This document shows positions 1-9,335 of a stretch of 48,521 bases of DNA, piece after piece (within the stretch, counting starts at the first letter, position 1; each line of letters begins with the position of its first letter). The DNA is from Cohnella lubricantis. Its GTDB lineage: Bacteria > Bacillota > Bacilli > Paenibacillales > Paenibacillaceae. Position numbers and translations under genes: made by a program. Below the pieces are notes generated by a model, which was not told the origin of the DNA, searched no databases, and saw only the letters and a program-made list of their open reading frames with translations. The stretch is taken from assembly GCF_014212015.1 (NCBI RefSeq), contig NZ_JACJVN010000057.1, forward strand, positions 120,204-168,724. The letters are read 5' to 3'.

Positions 1-92
1 CCGCCGAAATGCCGCCAAAGAGAGTAACCAGATGGCCTACATGTGCGCCAAACGCCGAAATGCCGCCAACCAGATTACCCGCATGTGCGCCA
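1..92. repeat. Imperfect tandem repeat at the window edge
   Basis: The 17-mer CGCCGAAATGCCGCCAA occurs at 2-18 and again at 53-69. The segment ATGTGCGCCA follows each copy, at 41-50 and 83-92. The first parts are 51 bp apart and the second parts 42 bp apart, so the copies differ by an indel. The array may continue to the left of the window. It lies just downstream of the helicase stop codon, and I see no gene in it. Confidence 0.5.
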
Positions 93-117
93 GCCGCACA
101 CGTATCGCCCGCCTGCC

Positions 118-3100
118 TCAGATCATGAGCAGCTCGCGAATGTCTTCCTCCGTCATCGCGGACAGCGACTCCTCGCCCGGCTTGATCACCTCGGCGATCA
201 AGTCCTGCTTGCGCTTCTGCAGCTCCACCATCTTCTCCTCGATCGTGCCCTGCGTCACCAGCCGGATCACCTGCACGACCTTCTTCTGCCCGATGCGGTG
301 GGCGCGGTCGGCCGCTTGCTGCTCGACGGCGGGATTCCACCACAGGTCGTACAGGATGACCGTGTCGGCGCCCGTCAGGTTCAAGCCCGTTCCGCCCGCG
401 CGCAGCGAGATGAGGAAGATGTCCTGCTCGCCCTCATTGTACCGCCGGCACAGCTCGACCCGCTCTTGGGCAGGCGTCTGGCCGTCGAGATAGAAGCAGG
501 ATTGGCCGCGAAGCGCCAATTCCTCGCGGATCAGCCCCAGCATCGACGTGAATTGGGAGAAGATTAGCATCCGCTTCCCGCCGCCGAGCGCTTCGTCCAC
601 GATCTCGAGCAGCTGCTCGAGCTTGCCCGAATCTCCTTCGTAATTCTCGACGAAGAGGGCGGGATGGCAGCATAGCTGGCGCAGCCGGGTGAGGCCGGCC
701 AATATTCTCATCCGGCTCTTCTGGAAGCCTTCCGTCTTCAAACTCTGCACAGTCTCCGCCTGCAGCCGGGACAAGTACGCGACGTACAGCTTCTTCTGTT
801 CGTCGGTCAGCTCGGACAGCTGGAGCGTCTCGATCTTGTCCGGCAGCTCCTTCAGCACGTCGGTCTTCATCCGGCGAAGAATGAACGGGCGCACGCGCTT
901 CGCGATGCCTTCCCTGGACAGCTCGGCGAACGCGCGCCGGCTGCCGAACAGCTCGGGGAAGACGGCGTCGAACAGCGACCACAGCTCATCCAGCGAATTC
1001 TCGATCGGCGTGCCCGTCAACGCGAACCGGTAGCCGGCCCGCAGCAGCTTCACGGCATGCGCCGTCTGTGTCGCGTGATTCTTGATCGCCTGCGCTTCAT
1101 CCAGGAACAGCGCGTAGAACTGCTGCTTCGCGTACAGCTCCATATCGCGGCGCAGCAGAGGATACGAGGTGACGAGCACGTCGACGTCCCCCAGATCCTC
1201 GAGCAGGCTGCTTCGCTCCTGCTTCAAGCCAGCCGCGACGGTGACCCGCAAGTCCGGCGCGAACTTCGCGATCTCGCTCTTCCAGTTGTAGAGCAGCGAA
1301 GCTGGCGAGACGATCAGAACGGGAAGCCCGGAGGAGCGAATCTCCTCCTGAGCCGATTCGATGAAGGCGATGCTCTGCAGCGTCTTGCCAAGTCCCATAT
1401 CGTCCGCGAGGATGCCGCCGAAATGGTAATGCGCGAGCGTCTTCATCCACTGATAGCCGAACTTCTGATATTCCCGAAGCACGCCGCTCAGTGTATCCGG
1501 CACGGGGAAGTCGAGATTATCCGGGTTGCGCATATTCTCCAGCAGCTGTCTCAGCGATCGGCTGAACCGGACGCTCTGACCGTGCGGAGCGGCGTTCATG
1601 AGCGACAGTCCGCGTACGGCGGAGAGGCCGAACTTCGAGCCCTTGATCTCGTTGCCCGCCACGTCCATCTCGTCCATCAGCCGGGCAATCTCCTGGAAGC
1701 TCTCATCCTCGAGCGACAAGAACGAGCCGCTGGATAACCGGTAATACGACTTCTTCTCGACGAGCGTGCGGAGAATATCGCGAATCTCCTCTTCGTCGAT
1801 GCCCTCCATATCGAAGCTGACCTCCAGCCACTGCGTATGAGCATCGACGTCGATCGTCAGCTTGGGTTGAGCGAGAGGCTGCAGAAGCGCTGTCTTCATG
1901 ACCTCGGTCGCCGTGACGCGGGTCAGCTTCTCGAGCTGCGGAAGCAGCCGGAATTGGAAGCGGTACAACTCGTCTTCGTCGTCCAGGTACAGCTCGCTGC
2001 CATTATATTTGAAGTTCGCCCGCTCGATCAGGCTCATGATCTTGCCTTCCTTCTCCACGTCGCGCAGCAGAATGCGGTCGCCAGCCGCTAGATCCCGGCC
2101 GCTGTCGGGGCGCAGCGGATTGATCCGGATATCGCCGTAATTATAGACAAGCCGAGCAAGCAGGCGGCCGTTCAGCCAGTCGAGATCCAGCTTCGCTTCT
2201 AGCGGCGGGCTGATGAAGCGGTCCGAGACGGATGCCGCGATCGTTACCTCGCCGATTCGGCGGAGCCCCGGAATGACGCGGTCCATGAACGGCTCTACTT
2301 GCGCGGGAGGAATCAGCAGCTGCTTCGCCGGCTTGTAGGCGAACATCCGCTTCAGCTCGTCGATTCGGCGCATCGAGGCTTCGTCCGTGCGATAGAGAAC
2401 GCAATCGGCGGCGACATAGCCGTAATTATCCAGCACTTGAATGCGCTCCAGCCCGTGAATATCCAGCTGCAGCCCGCCTGCTTCAGCCGGGTTCAGCTCG
2501 AATTCGAGCGGGGGCGCATTGTCCTCAATCCATATGCCCTGCTGCTCGCGCATGCCTTGCTCGAACCTGACGTTCGCGGATTGCAGCAGGGGGAGCAGCT
2601 CCTCCCACGCGTAAGGGGGGATGATCAAATGACGGTCCTGCTGCAGCGAGTAACCTCCGCCTGCGGTGCGGAAGGCGTCGCGGTAAGCTGACTCGCTATG
2701 CGTAATGTCGATCAATCGGCGGATGATCGCTTCATCGTCCGGCTTGAAGATGTGAACCGCGGGATCGTAGGTGAACAGCTTGGCGAATACGAAGGGCAGT
2801 TGCTGTTCGACGGCGCCGAGGAACTCCTTAATCCGTTGGACGATGTAGAGCCGCTTGGGGCCGACTCTCATCTCCAGCGCTAGCAGCGGGGAGCGGCTGA
2901 AGTCGGAGACGGCCTTGCAGATGAACTCGACATCAAGCGGAACGCGGGAGCCGTGGCCCCCTTCCTCGCCCCCGTATGCGGCGGATGGCGCGTTATCGAA
3001 TAGAGAGATGATATTCTTGGCGAATTGGATGTCCCGGCTCGAGAAGACAGGCTCGGGCGGACGCGCGGCGGGAGCCGTAGCGGCGGGATTCGGCTTCGGT

Positions 3101-3393
3101 TCAAGCGGCTGCTGGGCGTTGAAAATATGAATCAATACAGCCGCAATATGCTTGCAATAGTATTGGGAATGGCGGGCGTCGCAGCTGCAGCGGGCATCTT
3201 CGACGCCGGAGAGGTCCATGACGATCCGAACGCTGTAGCGAGCGCTGCCCCATACATAGGCGTCGTACCGGCGTTCGGCCTCGTTGAAGTCGGCCTGCAT
3301 GACGCGTCCCGCTTCTACATATTTCAGTCCCCGATCGTAAGAGACTTGGCCGCACAACAGTTTAATCTGCTGAAGAGATAGCGAACGGCTCAT
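118..3393 (-). CDS. SWIM zinc-finger SNF2/Rad54-family helicase
   Basis: A 1091-residue DNA-translocating ATPase of the bacterial SNF2 (HepA/RapA-like) group. A SWIM-type zinc motif (CSC, then CKH) lies at about residues 69-83. A long middle region follows, then the SNF2 ATPase core with Walker A DDMGLGKT near residue 665, a DEAQ form of the Walker B box near 766, and a helicase-C domain with SLRAGGTGLNLT and HRIGQ near 1020-1045. Length and domain order are normal for the family. The ATG start is preceded by GGAAGGAAG. The gene stands alone and is divergent from the germination operon. The family remodels protein-DNA or RNA polymerase-DNA complexes; the exact role here cannot be read from sequence. 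Confidence 0.93.
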   Translation of the reverse strand: MSRSLSLQQIKLLCGQVSYDRGLKYVEAGRVMQADFNEAERRYDAYVWGSARYSVRIVMDLSGVEDARCSCDARHSQYYCKHIAAVLIHIFNAQQPLEPKPNPAATAPAARPPEPVFSSRDIQFAKNIISLFDNAPSAAYGGEEGGHGSRVPLDVEFICKAVSDFSRSPLLALEMRVGPKRLYIVQRIKEFLGAVEQQLPFVFAKLFTYDPAVHIFKPDDEAIIRRLIDITHSESAYRDAFRTAGGGYSLQQDRHLIIPPYAWEELLPLLQSANVRFEQGMREQQGIWIEDNAPPLEFELNPAEAGGLQLDIHGLERIQVLDNYGYVAADCVLYRTDEASMRRIDELKRMFAYKPAKQLLIPPAQVEPFMDRVIPGLRRIGEVTIAASVSDRFISPPLEAKLDLDWLNGRLLARLVYNYGDIRINPLRPDSGRDLAAGDRILLRDVEKEGKIMSLIERANFKYNGSELYLDDEDELYRFQFRLLPQLEKLTRVTATEVMKTALLQPLAQPKLTIDVDAHTQWLEVSFDMEGIDEEEIRDILRTLVEKKSYYRLSSGSFLSLEDESFQEIARLMDEMDVAGNEIKGSKFGLSAVRGLSLMNAAPHGQSVRFSRSLRQLLENMRNPDNLDFPVPDTLSGVLREYQKFGYQWMKTLAHYHFGGILADDMGLGKTLQSIAFIESAQEEIRSSGLPVLIVSPASLLYNWKSEIAKFAPDLRVTVAAGLKQERSSLLEDLGDVDVLVTSYPLLRRDMELYAKQQFYALFLDEAQAIKNHATQTAHAVKLLRAGYRFALTGTPIENSLDELWSLFDAVFPELFGSRRAFAELSREGIAKRVRPFILRRMKTDVLKELPDKIETLQLSELTDEQKKLYVAYLSRLQAETVQSLKTEGFQKSRMRILAGLTRLRQLCCHPALFVENYEGDSGKLEQLLEIVDEALGGGKRMLIFSQFTSMLGLIREELALRGQSCFYLDGQTPAQERVELCRRYNEGEQDIFLISLRAGGTGLNLTGADTVILYDLWWNPAVEQQAADRAHRIGQKKVVQVIRLVTQGTIEEKMVELQKRKQDLIAEVIKPGEESLSAMTEEDIRELLMI

Positions 3394-3443
3394 CGGGAGC
3401 TTCCTTCCCCGCCCTGTACAAGCGATTTATTTTCTAATATTTC

Positions 3444-3454
3444 ATTATACCACA
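3444..3454 (-). promoter_or_regulatory. Extended -10 promoter for the helicase
   Basis: On the minus strand TATAAT is preceded by TG plus one base, an extended -10 element. No good -35 lies at the usual distance. It is about 50 bp upstream of the helicase start. Confidence 0.45.
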
Positions 3455-3530
3455 GCAGGGCAGAGCCAAACGAGGCAAGCCGCCGTGGGCAGGAAGCGAA
3501 TCGCGCGGGGGGCTGCCGGACCTGGCCGGA

Positions 3531-3561
3531 TGCATGAATTGCCGCGCTGCGTTCCATATTA
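3531..3561 (+). promoter_or_regulatory. Sigma-G-type promoter of the germination operon
   Basis: TGCATG at 3531-3536 and CATATTA at 3555-3561 are separated by 18 bp. Both match the forespore sigma-G pattern (TGnATR, 17-18 bp, CATnnTA). The predicted transcript start near 3568 is about 30 nt before the first ger start codon, which fits forespore expression of germinant receptors. Confidence 0.65.
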
Positions 3562-3596
3562 TCAATGCGGTTCCAATTCGTTCCTGCGAGGTCTGT

Positions 3597-4682
3597 ATGC
3601 AGAAAATAGTCCAATACGAGCTTGCCGCGGGAATTTTTCTAGTCCAGGTGGGAAGCTCTCCGTTGTTTCTGCTGGCGAAGCCGGCAGGACGCGATGCCTG
3701 GATGTCGGTGCTTCTTGCTCTGCTAGCAGGACTGCTGCTGCTTGCGGCCGTTACGTTGCCGATCTATCGCAGGGAACCGGACAGCAGCTTAGCGGAACTG
3801 TTGCTCGCATATTTGGGCAAGTGGCTCGGCGGCGCGGTAACGGCAGCATATATGGTCTACTTCGCTTATCAATCGGTCCGCAATGTCCGCGAATTCGGCG
3901 ATTGGATGCTAATGTACTTGCTGCCGACAACGCCTCTTGGCTTCGTCGCATTGGTGATGATGGCCGTATCTGCCTTTGCGGTTTACAAGGGTCCCGAAGT
4001 ATTTTTTCGCGTAGCTTTGCTTATCGCTCCCGGCGTCACGCTGATGTATGGGCTGCTGTACGGCCCTATCTTCTTCTCGGATCTGTTCCGCCCGGAAGAA
4101 TTGCAGCCGGCGCTGGAACACGGCCTGCGTCCGGTCGTGATGGCTGCGCTGCCCACGGTCGTATCCTTCCCCTTCGGGGAGATGGTACTGTTCCTCATGT
4201 TCTTGAAATATGGGGGGCGCAGCAGCTTGACGTCTCGAACGACGCTTCTCACCTTCCTATTCGCGGGACTGCTGATCGTGGCCGCGAACGTGCTCTTGAT
4301 CGGGGTTCTAGGCCCGCTCGCGGACACTAGCGTGATTCCGCTTCTGCAATCGGCCGGTTTATTCAAGATGGTGGAGAGGCTCGATCCGATCGTCCTGCTG
4401 CTGCTGTTCGTCGGCGTGTTCATGAAGCAGACTGCCTATTACCTGGCTGCCGTTCTTTGCATGGCCCAGTTGACCGGAGCGAAAGCCCATTACTTCATTG
4501 TGCCGGTTGGCGCGCTGATCTACTTGGGGGCGCTTGGCTTCCGCAGTTATATGCAGCAAGTGTCGGTCGGCTTTAAATACAACCTGGTTTATCATTTTCC
4601 GATTTTCGAAGTCGCGGTTCCGATCGTGCTGCTTGCGGTCATGCTGCTTCGATCACCGAAAGCTTCGGCGATGGGGGAATAA
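3597..4682 (+). CDS. Spore germination permease (GerAB/GerKB family), first copy
   Basis: A 361-residue integral membrane protein of the GerAB endospore-germination permease family, the B subunit of a germinant receptor in the inner spore membrane. It has about ten hydrophobic segments and starts MQKIVQYELAAGIFLVQVG. An in-frame ATG at 3534 exists, but it lies inside the predicted sigma-G promoter. The ATG at 3597 has GAGGT upstream and the usual family N-terminus. It is the first gene of a five-gene operon and ends one base before the A-subunit start. Finding a B-type gene ahead of the A gene, with a second B gene further on, is unusual. Confidence 0.9.
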   Translation: MQKIVQYELAAGIFLVQVGSSPLFLLAKPAGRDAWMSVLLALLAGLLLLAAVTLPIYRREPDSSLAELLLAYLGKWLGGAVTAAYMVYFAYQSVRNVREFGDWMLMYLLPTTPLGFVALVMMAVSAFAVYKGPEVFFRVALLIAPGVTLMYGLLYGPIFFSDLFRPEELQPALEHGLRPVVMAALPTVVSFPFGEMVLFLMFLKYGGRSSLTSRTTLLTFLFAGLLIVAANVLLIGVLGPLADTSVIPLLQSAGLFKMVERLDPIVLLLLFVGVFMKQTAYYLAAVLCMAQLTGAKAHYFIVPVGALIYLGALGFRSYMQQVSVGFKYNLVYHFPIFEVAVPIVLLAVMLLRSPKASAMGE

Positions 4683-4683
4683 G

Positions 4684-6312
4684 ATGAGAGGACTCGGAAT
4701 AAGGCTGCCGTTCTTGAAGCGCCGAGACCATTCCGGCAGGAGGAACGGAGGCGGCGGGAACGGAGGCGGCAGGGGGCCGGGCGGTCCTTCGCTCTCCCGC
4801 CAGCTTCAGGCGAACTTGAATGCGATTCGCCGCGAGCTGGGCGATAGCTCGGACCTGACCATCCGACTGATTCGCGACGATTCGGGCCGTGTCCTGGCCG
4901 CTGTCGTCTATATCGACGGCATCGTCATTTTCGATACGATCAACCAGATGCTTCTGAGCCCGATCATGGAGCGGGTTCACGAGCTGTCATCCGGCCGCTC
5001 CTCCTTGTCCGCCGCCGATATGCGAGCCCTGCTTGAAGCAGGCACGATCCAGCTCGGACGCGTGCGGGAGACTTATGATCTCAGCCATCTGATCGAAGAA
5101 CTGTTGACGGGATCTACGATTATTCTGTCGGATGGCAGCTCTGTCGCGTTCGCCGCGGCGACGCGCGGAGGCGAGAAGCGTTCCGTCGACGAGCCGAGCT
5201 CGCAGACGGTAGCCCGCGGACCGAAGGAAGGCTTCACGGAAGACGTTCAGACGAACATCTCGCTTATTCGCAGACGGATCAAATCCCCGCTGATCCGGGT
5301 GGAGAACCGCCTTCTCGGCAAGCATACGAAGACCGTGACCAGCGTCGTCTATATGAAGGGCATAGCGCGGGAAGAAGTGGTGGAGGAGATTCGGCGCCGG
5401 CTCTCGAGAATCGAAGTGGACAGTATTCTGGAGAGCGGCTACGTAGAGGAGTTCATTCAAGACGAGGTTTGGACGCCCTTCCCTACGATACAGAATTCGG
5501 AGAGGCCGGACGCCATCGCCGCCGGCATTCTGGAAGGGCAGGTAGCGATTGTCGTCGATGGGTCGCCGTTCGTGCTGCTGGCTCCCGTGACGTTCGTCAA
5601 GTTCTTCCAATCCAGCGAGGATTATTACCAGCGCTTCGATATCGCGACGTTTCTGCGGGTCATCCGCATGGTCTCCTTCTTCATCTCCATGCTGCTTCCT
5701 TCGCTCTATATCGCCATTACGACCTTCCACCAAGAGATGCTGCCTACGCCGCTGCTGATCAGCTTGGCTGCGCAGCGGGAAGGGGTGCCGTTCCCGGCTC
5801 TGATCGAAGCGATGCTAATGGAGGTGACGTTCGAAGTGCTGCGCGAGGCCGGTGTTCGCATGCCAAGAATCATCGGCCCTGCGATCTCCATTGTCGGAGC
5901 GCTGGTGCTCGGCCAAGCGGCGGTTCAAGCCGGCCTGGTCTCAGCCGCGATGATCATCGTCGTCTCGTTCACGGCTATCGCCAACTTCGTGATTCCGGCG
6001 CTTAATATGGCCATTGCGGCAAGGCTGATCCGCTTCGCCATGATGCTGCTGGCCGCCACGCTCGGCCTGTTCGGCATTATGTCCGGCGTGATGATTCTGC
6101 TCATTCATCTCGTCAGCCTGAAGTCGTTCGGCGTGCCGTACATGACTCCGTTAGCTCCGCTTAAGATATCCAATCTGAAGGATGTCCTGGTTCGGGCGCC
6201 ATGGTGGCTGATGAAGACCCGTCCGAGCGTCATCTCGACTGAAGATCGCGTCCGACAGGCGCCGGGGCTGAAGCCGGGGCCTCCCAAGGATAGAGGGGAG
6301 CGTGGATCATGA
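4684..6312 (+). CDS. gerKA: Spore germination receptor subunit A (GerA/GerKA family)
   Basis: A 542-residue GerA-family subunit. A hydrophilic N-terminal half contains family signatures such as DGIVIFDTIN and GSTIILSDG. A C-terminal membrane half of about five segments (from about residue 320) follows, with the conserved PTPLLISLAAQREGVPFPA region. The ATG at 4684 follows GGGGGAAT. The longer open frame from 4534 overlaps the upstream gene and was rejected. The N-terminus carries a Gly/Arg-rich stretch (residues 15-35), common in Paenibacillus-type GerKA proteins. The gene overlaps the next one by an ATGA, implying coupled translation. Confidence 0.95.
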   Translation: MRGLGIRLPFLKRRDHSGRRNGGGGNGGGRGPGGPSLSRQLQANLNAIRRELGDSSDLTIRLIRDDSGRVLAAVVYIDGIVIFDTINQMLLSPIMERVHELSSGRSSLSAADMRALLEAGTIQLGRVRETYDLSHLIEELLTGSTIILSDGSSVAFAAATRGGEKRSVDEPSSQTVARGPKEGFTEDVQTNISLIRRRIKSPLIRVENRLLGKHTKTVTSVVYMKGIAREEVVEEIRRRLSRIEVDSILESGYVEEFIQDEVWTPFPTIQNSERPDAIAAGILEGQVAIVVDGSPFVLLAPVTFVKFFQSSEDYYQRFDIATFLRVIRMVSFFISMLLPSLYIAITTFHQEMLPTPLLISLAAQREGVPFPALIEAMLMEVTFEVLREAGVRMPRIIGPAISIVGALVLGQAAVQAGLVSAAMIIVVSFTAIANFVIPALNMAIAARLIRFAMMLLAATLGLFGIMSGVMILLIHLVSLKSFGVPYMTPLAPLKISNLKDVLVRAPWWLMKTRPSVISTEDRVRQAPGLKPGPPKDRGERGS

Positions 6313-7421
6313 GGAGCGGTCTGACCGTTGCCGAATGCATGGCTGCGATCATCATGATTATCATGCCGACGGCTTATCTGATCGTGCCGACCGCCGTTCT
6401 TGACTTTGCCGCCCAGGATGCGTGGATTAGCACGATTGCGGCGACCGCGATTGGAGGCGGCATCGCCGCTTGGCTGGGTTGGTTCGCGGGAAGGAACGGG
6501 GACGGGGAATCATTCCTGAATTGGCTGAGCGGCAGGTCGGGAAGAGCGATCGCCTTCGCGGGAGGGCTGCTGCTGGCCTTCCACTTCTTCTCTCATGCTT
6601 CTCGGGCACTCAATGAGTACATCAGCTTTCTCAAAGTCAACGTACTGCCTACCACGCCGAATGCCGTGCTGATCGCCGTGACTGTCCTGCTGGCGATGTA
6701 CGCGGTCGGCCAGGGGATTGTGACCATTGCCCGCATCTGCTTCCTGATGATGATCGCCACGGTCGGCATTTATACGGCGACCATTGTTCTGTTGTATTCG
6801 AGAATGCACTTTAGCTACCTGCAGCCGATCGGAGAGAAGTCCATTGGCCATATCGCGGCGGGAGCGTTTACGCCCGTCTGCTGGATGTCCGAGGCGGCCA
6901 TTATTCTTCTGATAGCTCCGTTCATGGCGAAGCCTCGGCAGGCACCCCGAGCGGTCATATGGGGTGTGCTGCTGGTTGGCTTCATGATGATGTTCATCGT
7001 GCTTGAAGCGCTGATGCTGTTCGGGCCGAACGTCGTCAAGTTCCTGCAGTATCCTTCCTTCGAGCTCATCTCAGTTATCCAGTTCGGCGGTTTCCTGGAG
7101 CGGATAGACATGTACTTCATTATGTTCTGGATGGTGACGGTGTTCTTGAAAATATCGCTGTTGCTGTTCGGAGCGGTCCATTGCCTGGAGCAGACGTTCC
7201 GCGTTCGCGGCGGGAGACAGCTGATCCTCTGGGCGATCGGCTTGCTGCTGACCTTGGATGCGTCCTTCTCCTGGCCCGAGAACTTCGAGATGGAGATCGA
7301 AGCCTTCGCTAAGAACGTCTCGCTGATCATCTTTAACATACTGGTTCCGTTCGTTCTATGGCTGGCGTCTTATCTGAAGCTTGGACGAGGAAGCAAGAAG
7401 GCGGAGGAGGGAAGAACATGA
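6309..7421 (+). CDS. gerKB: Spore germination permease (GerAB/GerKB family), second copy
   Basis: A 370-residue ten-segment membrane protein of the GerAB family, part of the amino acid-polyamine-organocation transporter fold thought to sense or bind germinants. It overlaps gerKA by an ATGA and overlaps the following gerKC by another ATGA, so it sits at the normal position of the B subunit. It is clearly different in sequence from the first B-type protein at 3597, so the pair is not a recent duplication. Confidence 0.93.
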   Translation: MRSGLTVAECMAAIIMIIMPTAYLIVPTAVLDFAAQDAWISTIAATAIGGGIAAWLGWFAGRNGDGESFLNWLSGRSGRAIAFAGGLLLAFHFFSHASRALNEYISFLKVNVLPTTPNAVLIAVTVLLAMYAVGQGIVTIARICFLMMIATVGIYTATIVLLYSRMHFSYLQPIGEKSIGHIAAGAFTPVCWMSEAAIILLIAPFMAKPRQAPRAVIWGVLLVGFMMMFIVLEALMLFGPNVVKFLQYPSFELISVIQFGGFLERIDMYFIMFWMVTVFLKISLLLFGAVHCLEQTFRVRGGRQLILWAIGLLLTLDASFSWPENFEMEIEAFAKNVSLIIFNILVPFVLWLASYLKLGRGSKKAEEGRT

Positions 7422-8635
7422 AGCTCGTCAAACCGGCTGCGGCGCTGCTGTCGATCGTTCTGCTGGCGGGCTGCTGGGATCGGCTGGAGCTGAACGAGCT
7501 GTCCATTACGGCGGCAACCGCCGTGGATTGGGACGAGAAGCAGCAATGGGTCGTGTCCTATCAAGTTGTCATTCCTTCCGCGATCTCCGGAGCGATGGGC
7601 AACATGAAGGGCGGCGCTTCCCAGTCGCCGATCATCGTCTATTCCACTCACGGCCCGACGATCCGAGGCGCGATCCAGCAAAGCACGTTCGAGAGCCCCC
7701 GCAAGCTGTTCTTCTCACACAATCGGGTCGTAGTGGTCAGCGCGGAAGCGGCGCGCCGCGGCCTGGAGCCGCTGATCGACTCTTATCTGCGCAACTCGGA
7801 GTCGCGGGAGACGGTTGACGTGCTGGTCACCGAGGAGAGCGCGCGATCCATCCTTCGCCAACTGATGCAGATCCAGACCATTCCCGGCGAAGGAATCTAT
7901 GAGACGCTTCGCACGGAGAATCGGCTGTTCTCTGCGCTGCCTTCGGTCAATATGTATGAGCTTGCGCTGCAGCTGTTGGGGTCTTCCCACAACGCGGTTA
8001 TACCCGAGATTCTCATCTCCGGAACGCCCGAGGTGACGAATAACCAGATGATGGGCAACACCAGCTTGCCTTCGAAGCTTCGGCTGGGCCGTCTTGCGGT
8101 GCTGAAGGAAGGGAAGCTGGCCGGGTGGCTGTCGCAGGACGAGGCGCTGGGAGTCGCCTTTCTGCGCAATAAGGTGGAACGTACGAACATCTCCGCCCCT
8201 TGCAAGGCAACGGAACCGACGCTGGAGACGTCGGTGCGGGTCGAACGCGCGGATACGAAGATCACACCTGTCCGCCGGGGAGACGAACTAACCTTGCAAG
8301 CGAGAATTGTAGCGAACGGTACACTGCTGGAGACGAACTGCAGCTTGGACTTGGAAGAGTCTGAAGCGCTGCGCCAGCTGGAGAGCCAGGTCAGGCAGCG
8401 GATCATTGAAGTGGTTCGTTCCGGGTACAGCGCAACCCAGCAATTACAAGCCGATGTCATCGGGCTGGCGGACAGAGTTCATCGCAAGTACCCGAAGCTG
8501 TGGCATGAGGTCGAACCGGATTGGGCCGCGCGATATGCTCAAATTCCATTGAATCTTCAAGTGGAGTTTACGCTCAAGAGGGTAGGGCTCAGCACCAAAT
8601 CCTTTAAGAAGCAGTTCGGGCAGGAGGAGGATTAG
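7418..8635 (+). CDS. gerKC: Spore germination lipoprotein (GerAC/GerKC family)
   Basis: A 405-residue lipoprotein C subunit of the germinant receptor. The signal peptide ends in a lipobox LLAGC with the lipidated cysteine at residue 19. The Ger(x)C N-terminal domain follows (WDRLELNELSITAATAVDWD), then a C-terminal domain rich in beta structure. The ATG at 7418 has GGAGGAGGGAAG upstream. The longer frame from 7358 would bury the signal peptide behind 20 residues. The start overlaps the gerKB stop. Confidence 0.95.
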   Translation: MKLVKPAAALLSIVLLAGCWDRLELNELSITAATAVDWDEKQQWVVSYQVVIPSAISGAMGNMKGGASQSPIIVYSTHGPTIRGAIQQSTFESPRKLFFSHNRVVVVSAEAARRGLEPLIDSYLRNSESRETVDVLVTEESARSILRQLMQIQTIPGEGIYETLRTENRLFSALPSVNMYELALQLLGSSHNAVIPEILISGTPEVTNNQMMGNTSLPSKLRLGRLAVLKEGKLAGWLSQDEALGVAFLRNKVERTNISAPCKATEPTLETSVRVERADTKITPVRRGDELTLQARIVANGTLLETNCSLDLEESEALRQLESQVRQRIIEVVRSGYSATQQLQADVIGLADRVHRKYPKLWHEVEPDWAARYAQIPLNLQVEFTLKRVGLSTKSFKKQFGQEED

Positions 8636-8642
8636 CCGACGG

Positions 8643-8882
8643 ATGAGAACCGTTCTTATGTTGGTGATCTATGCAGCCTTCGCCTATTTGGGCTGCCGGA
8701 AGCTCGACTCAGGCCGGCGCTGGAGGGAGATGTCGCTATTCGCAGGGCTGATCGCATACGGCGCCGGCATTCATCTGGCGTTCATGCGTTCCTGGCCGGT
8801 GCCGACGCCGACGCGGCTGGCCGAATCGGCGCTGCTCCCGGCGGGGAGACGGGTTTACTCGTTCTTGCAAAGCTTACTTTAG
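8643..8882 (+). CDS. Small membrane protein at the end of the ger operon
   Basis: A 79-residue protein with two hydrophobic segments (about residues 3-17 and 30-48) separated by a basic loop. It begins 7 bp after gerKC on the same strand, so it is probably co-transcribed. I do not recognise a family. By position it may be an accessory (D-type) subunit of the receptor, which are also small two-helix membrane proteins; that is inference. Its 3' end overlaps the opposite-strand gene by 9 bp. Confidence 0.7.
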   Translation: MRTVLMLVIYAAFAYLGCRKLDSGRRWREMSLFAGLIAYGAGIHLAFMRSWPVPTPTRLAESALLPAGRRVYSFLQSLL

Positions 8883-9167
8883 GGAGACGAGATGGACGAG
8901 CTGGGGCGATGCGGCGATCTTAATGACGGCGCGATCTTTGTCGTATTCCAGCCTGCCGGAGCCGGCTTCGGTGTGCGGATCTGAACCCAGCACATAGAAG
9001 AGGTCGTCGGCGAGCGTGCGAATGCAGACGTCCCGCTCGGCAGGCGTCAGCTCGCCCCATTCCTCTGAGCTCATCTCGAAAGTCTCGTAACAATCCGGGA
9101 TATCTTCAAGCGCCTTGCACATCTCGTCTAGAATCTCGTCGTATGGTCTCATGTATCGGATCGCCAT
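8874..9167 (-). CDS. Acidic hypothetical protein
   Basis: A 97-residue acidic soluble protein with no recognised family. The start chosen (MAIRYMRPYDEILDE) has AAAGGATG at the right distance. The open frame extends 24 codons further up to 9239 but without a ribosome site. A TATAAT-like element (minus strand, 9192-9197) lies just upstream. It is convergent with the ger operon and shares 9 bp with its last gene. Confidence 0.7.
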   Translation of the reverse strand: MAIRYMRPYDEILDEMCKALEDIPDCYETFEMSSEEWGELTPAERDVCIRTLADDLFYVLGSDPHTEAGSGRLEYDKDRAVIKIAASPQLVHLVSLK

Positions 9168-9335
9168 TCGGACACATCCTTTCAACTGCTCATTATACCT
9201 TATTAGCCGGATTTTAAGACGTGACGGCGGCCAAGTCAAATGTTACCCGGGCTTTTTTATCCCCCCCAAATCGGCTATGATAGGGTGAGGCATTCTACCA
9301 AGAGATGAATGACCGTACTTCAGGAGTTGATCGCG

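Noticed and set aside
4534..4683. 50-residue N-terminal extension of the GerA subunit.
   Set aside because: It overlaps the upstream permease gene and lacks a ribosome site; the ATG at 4684 has one.
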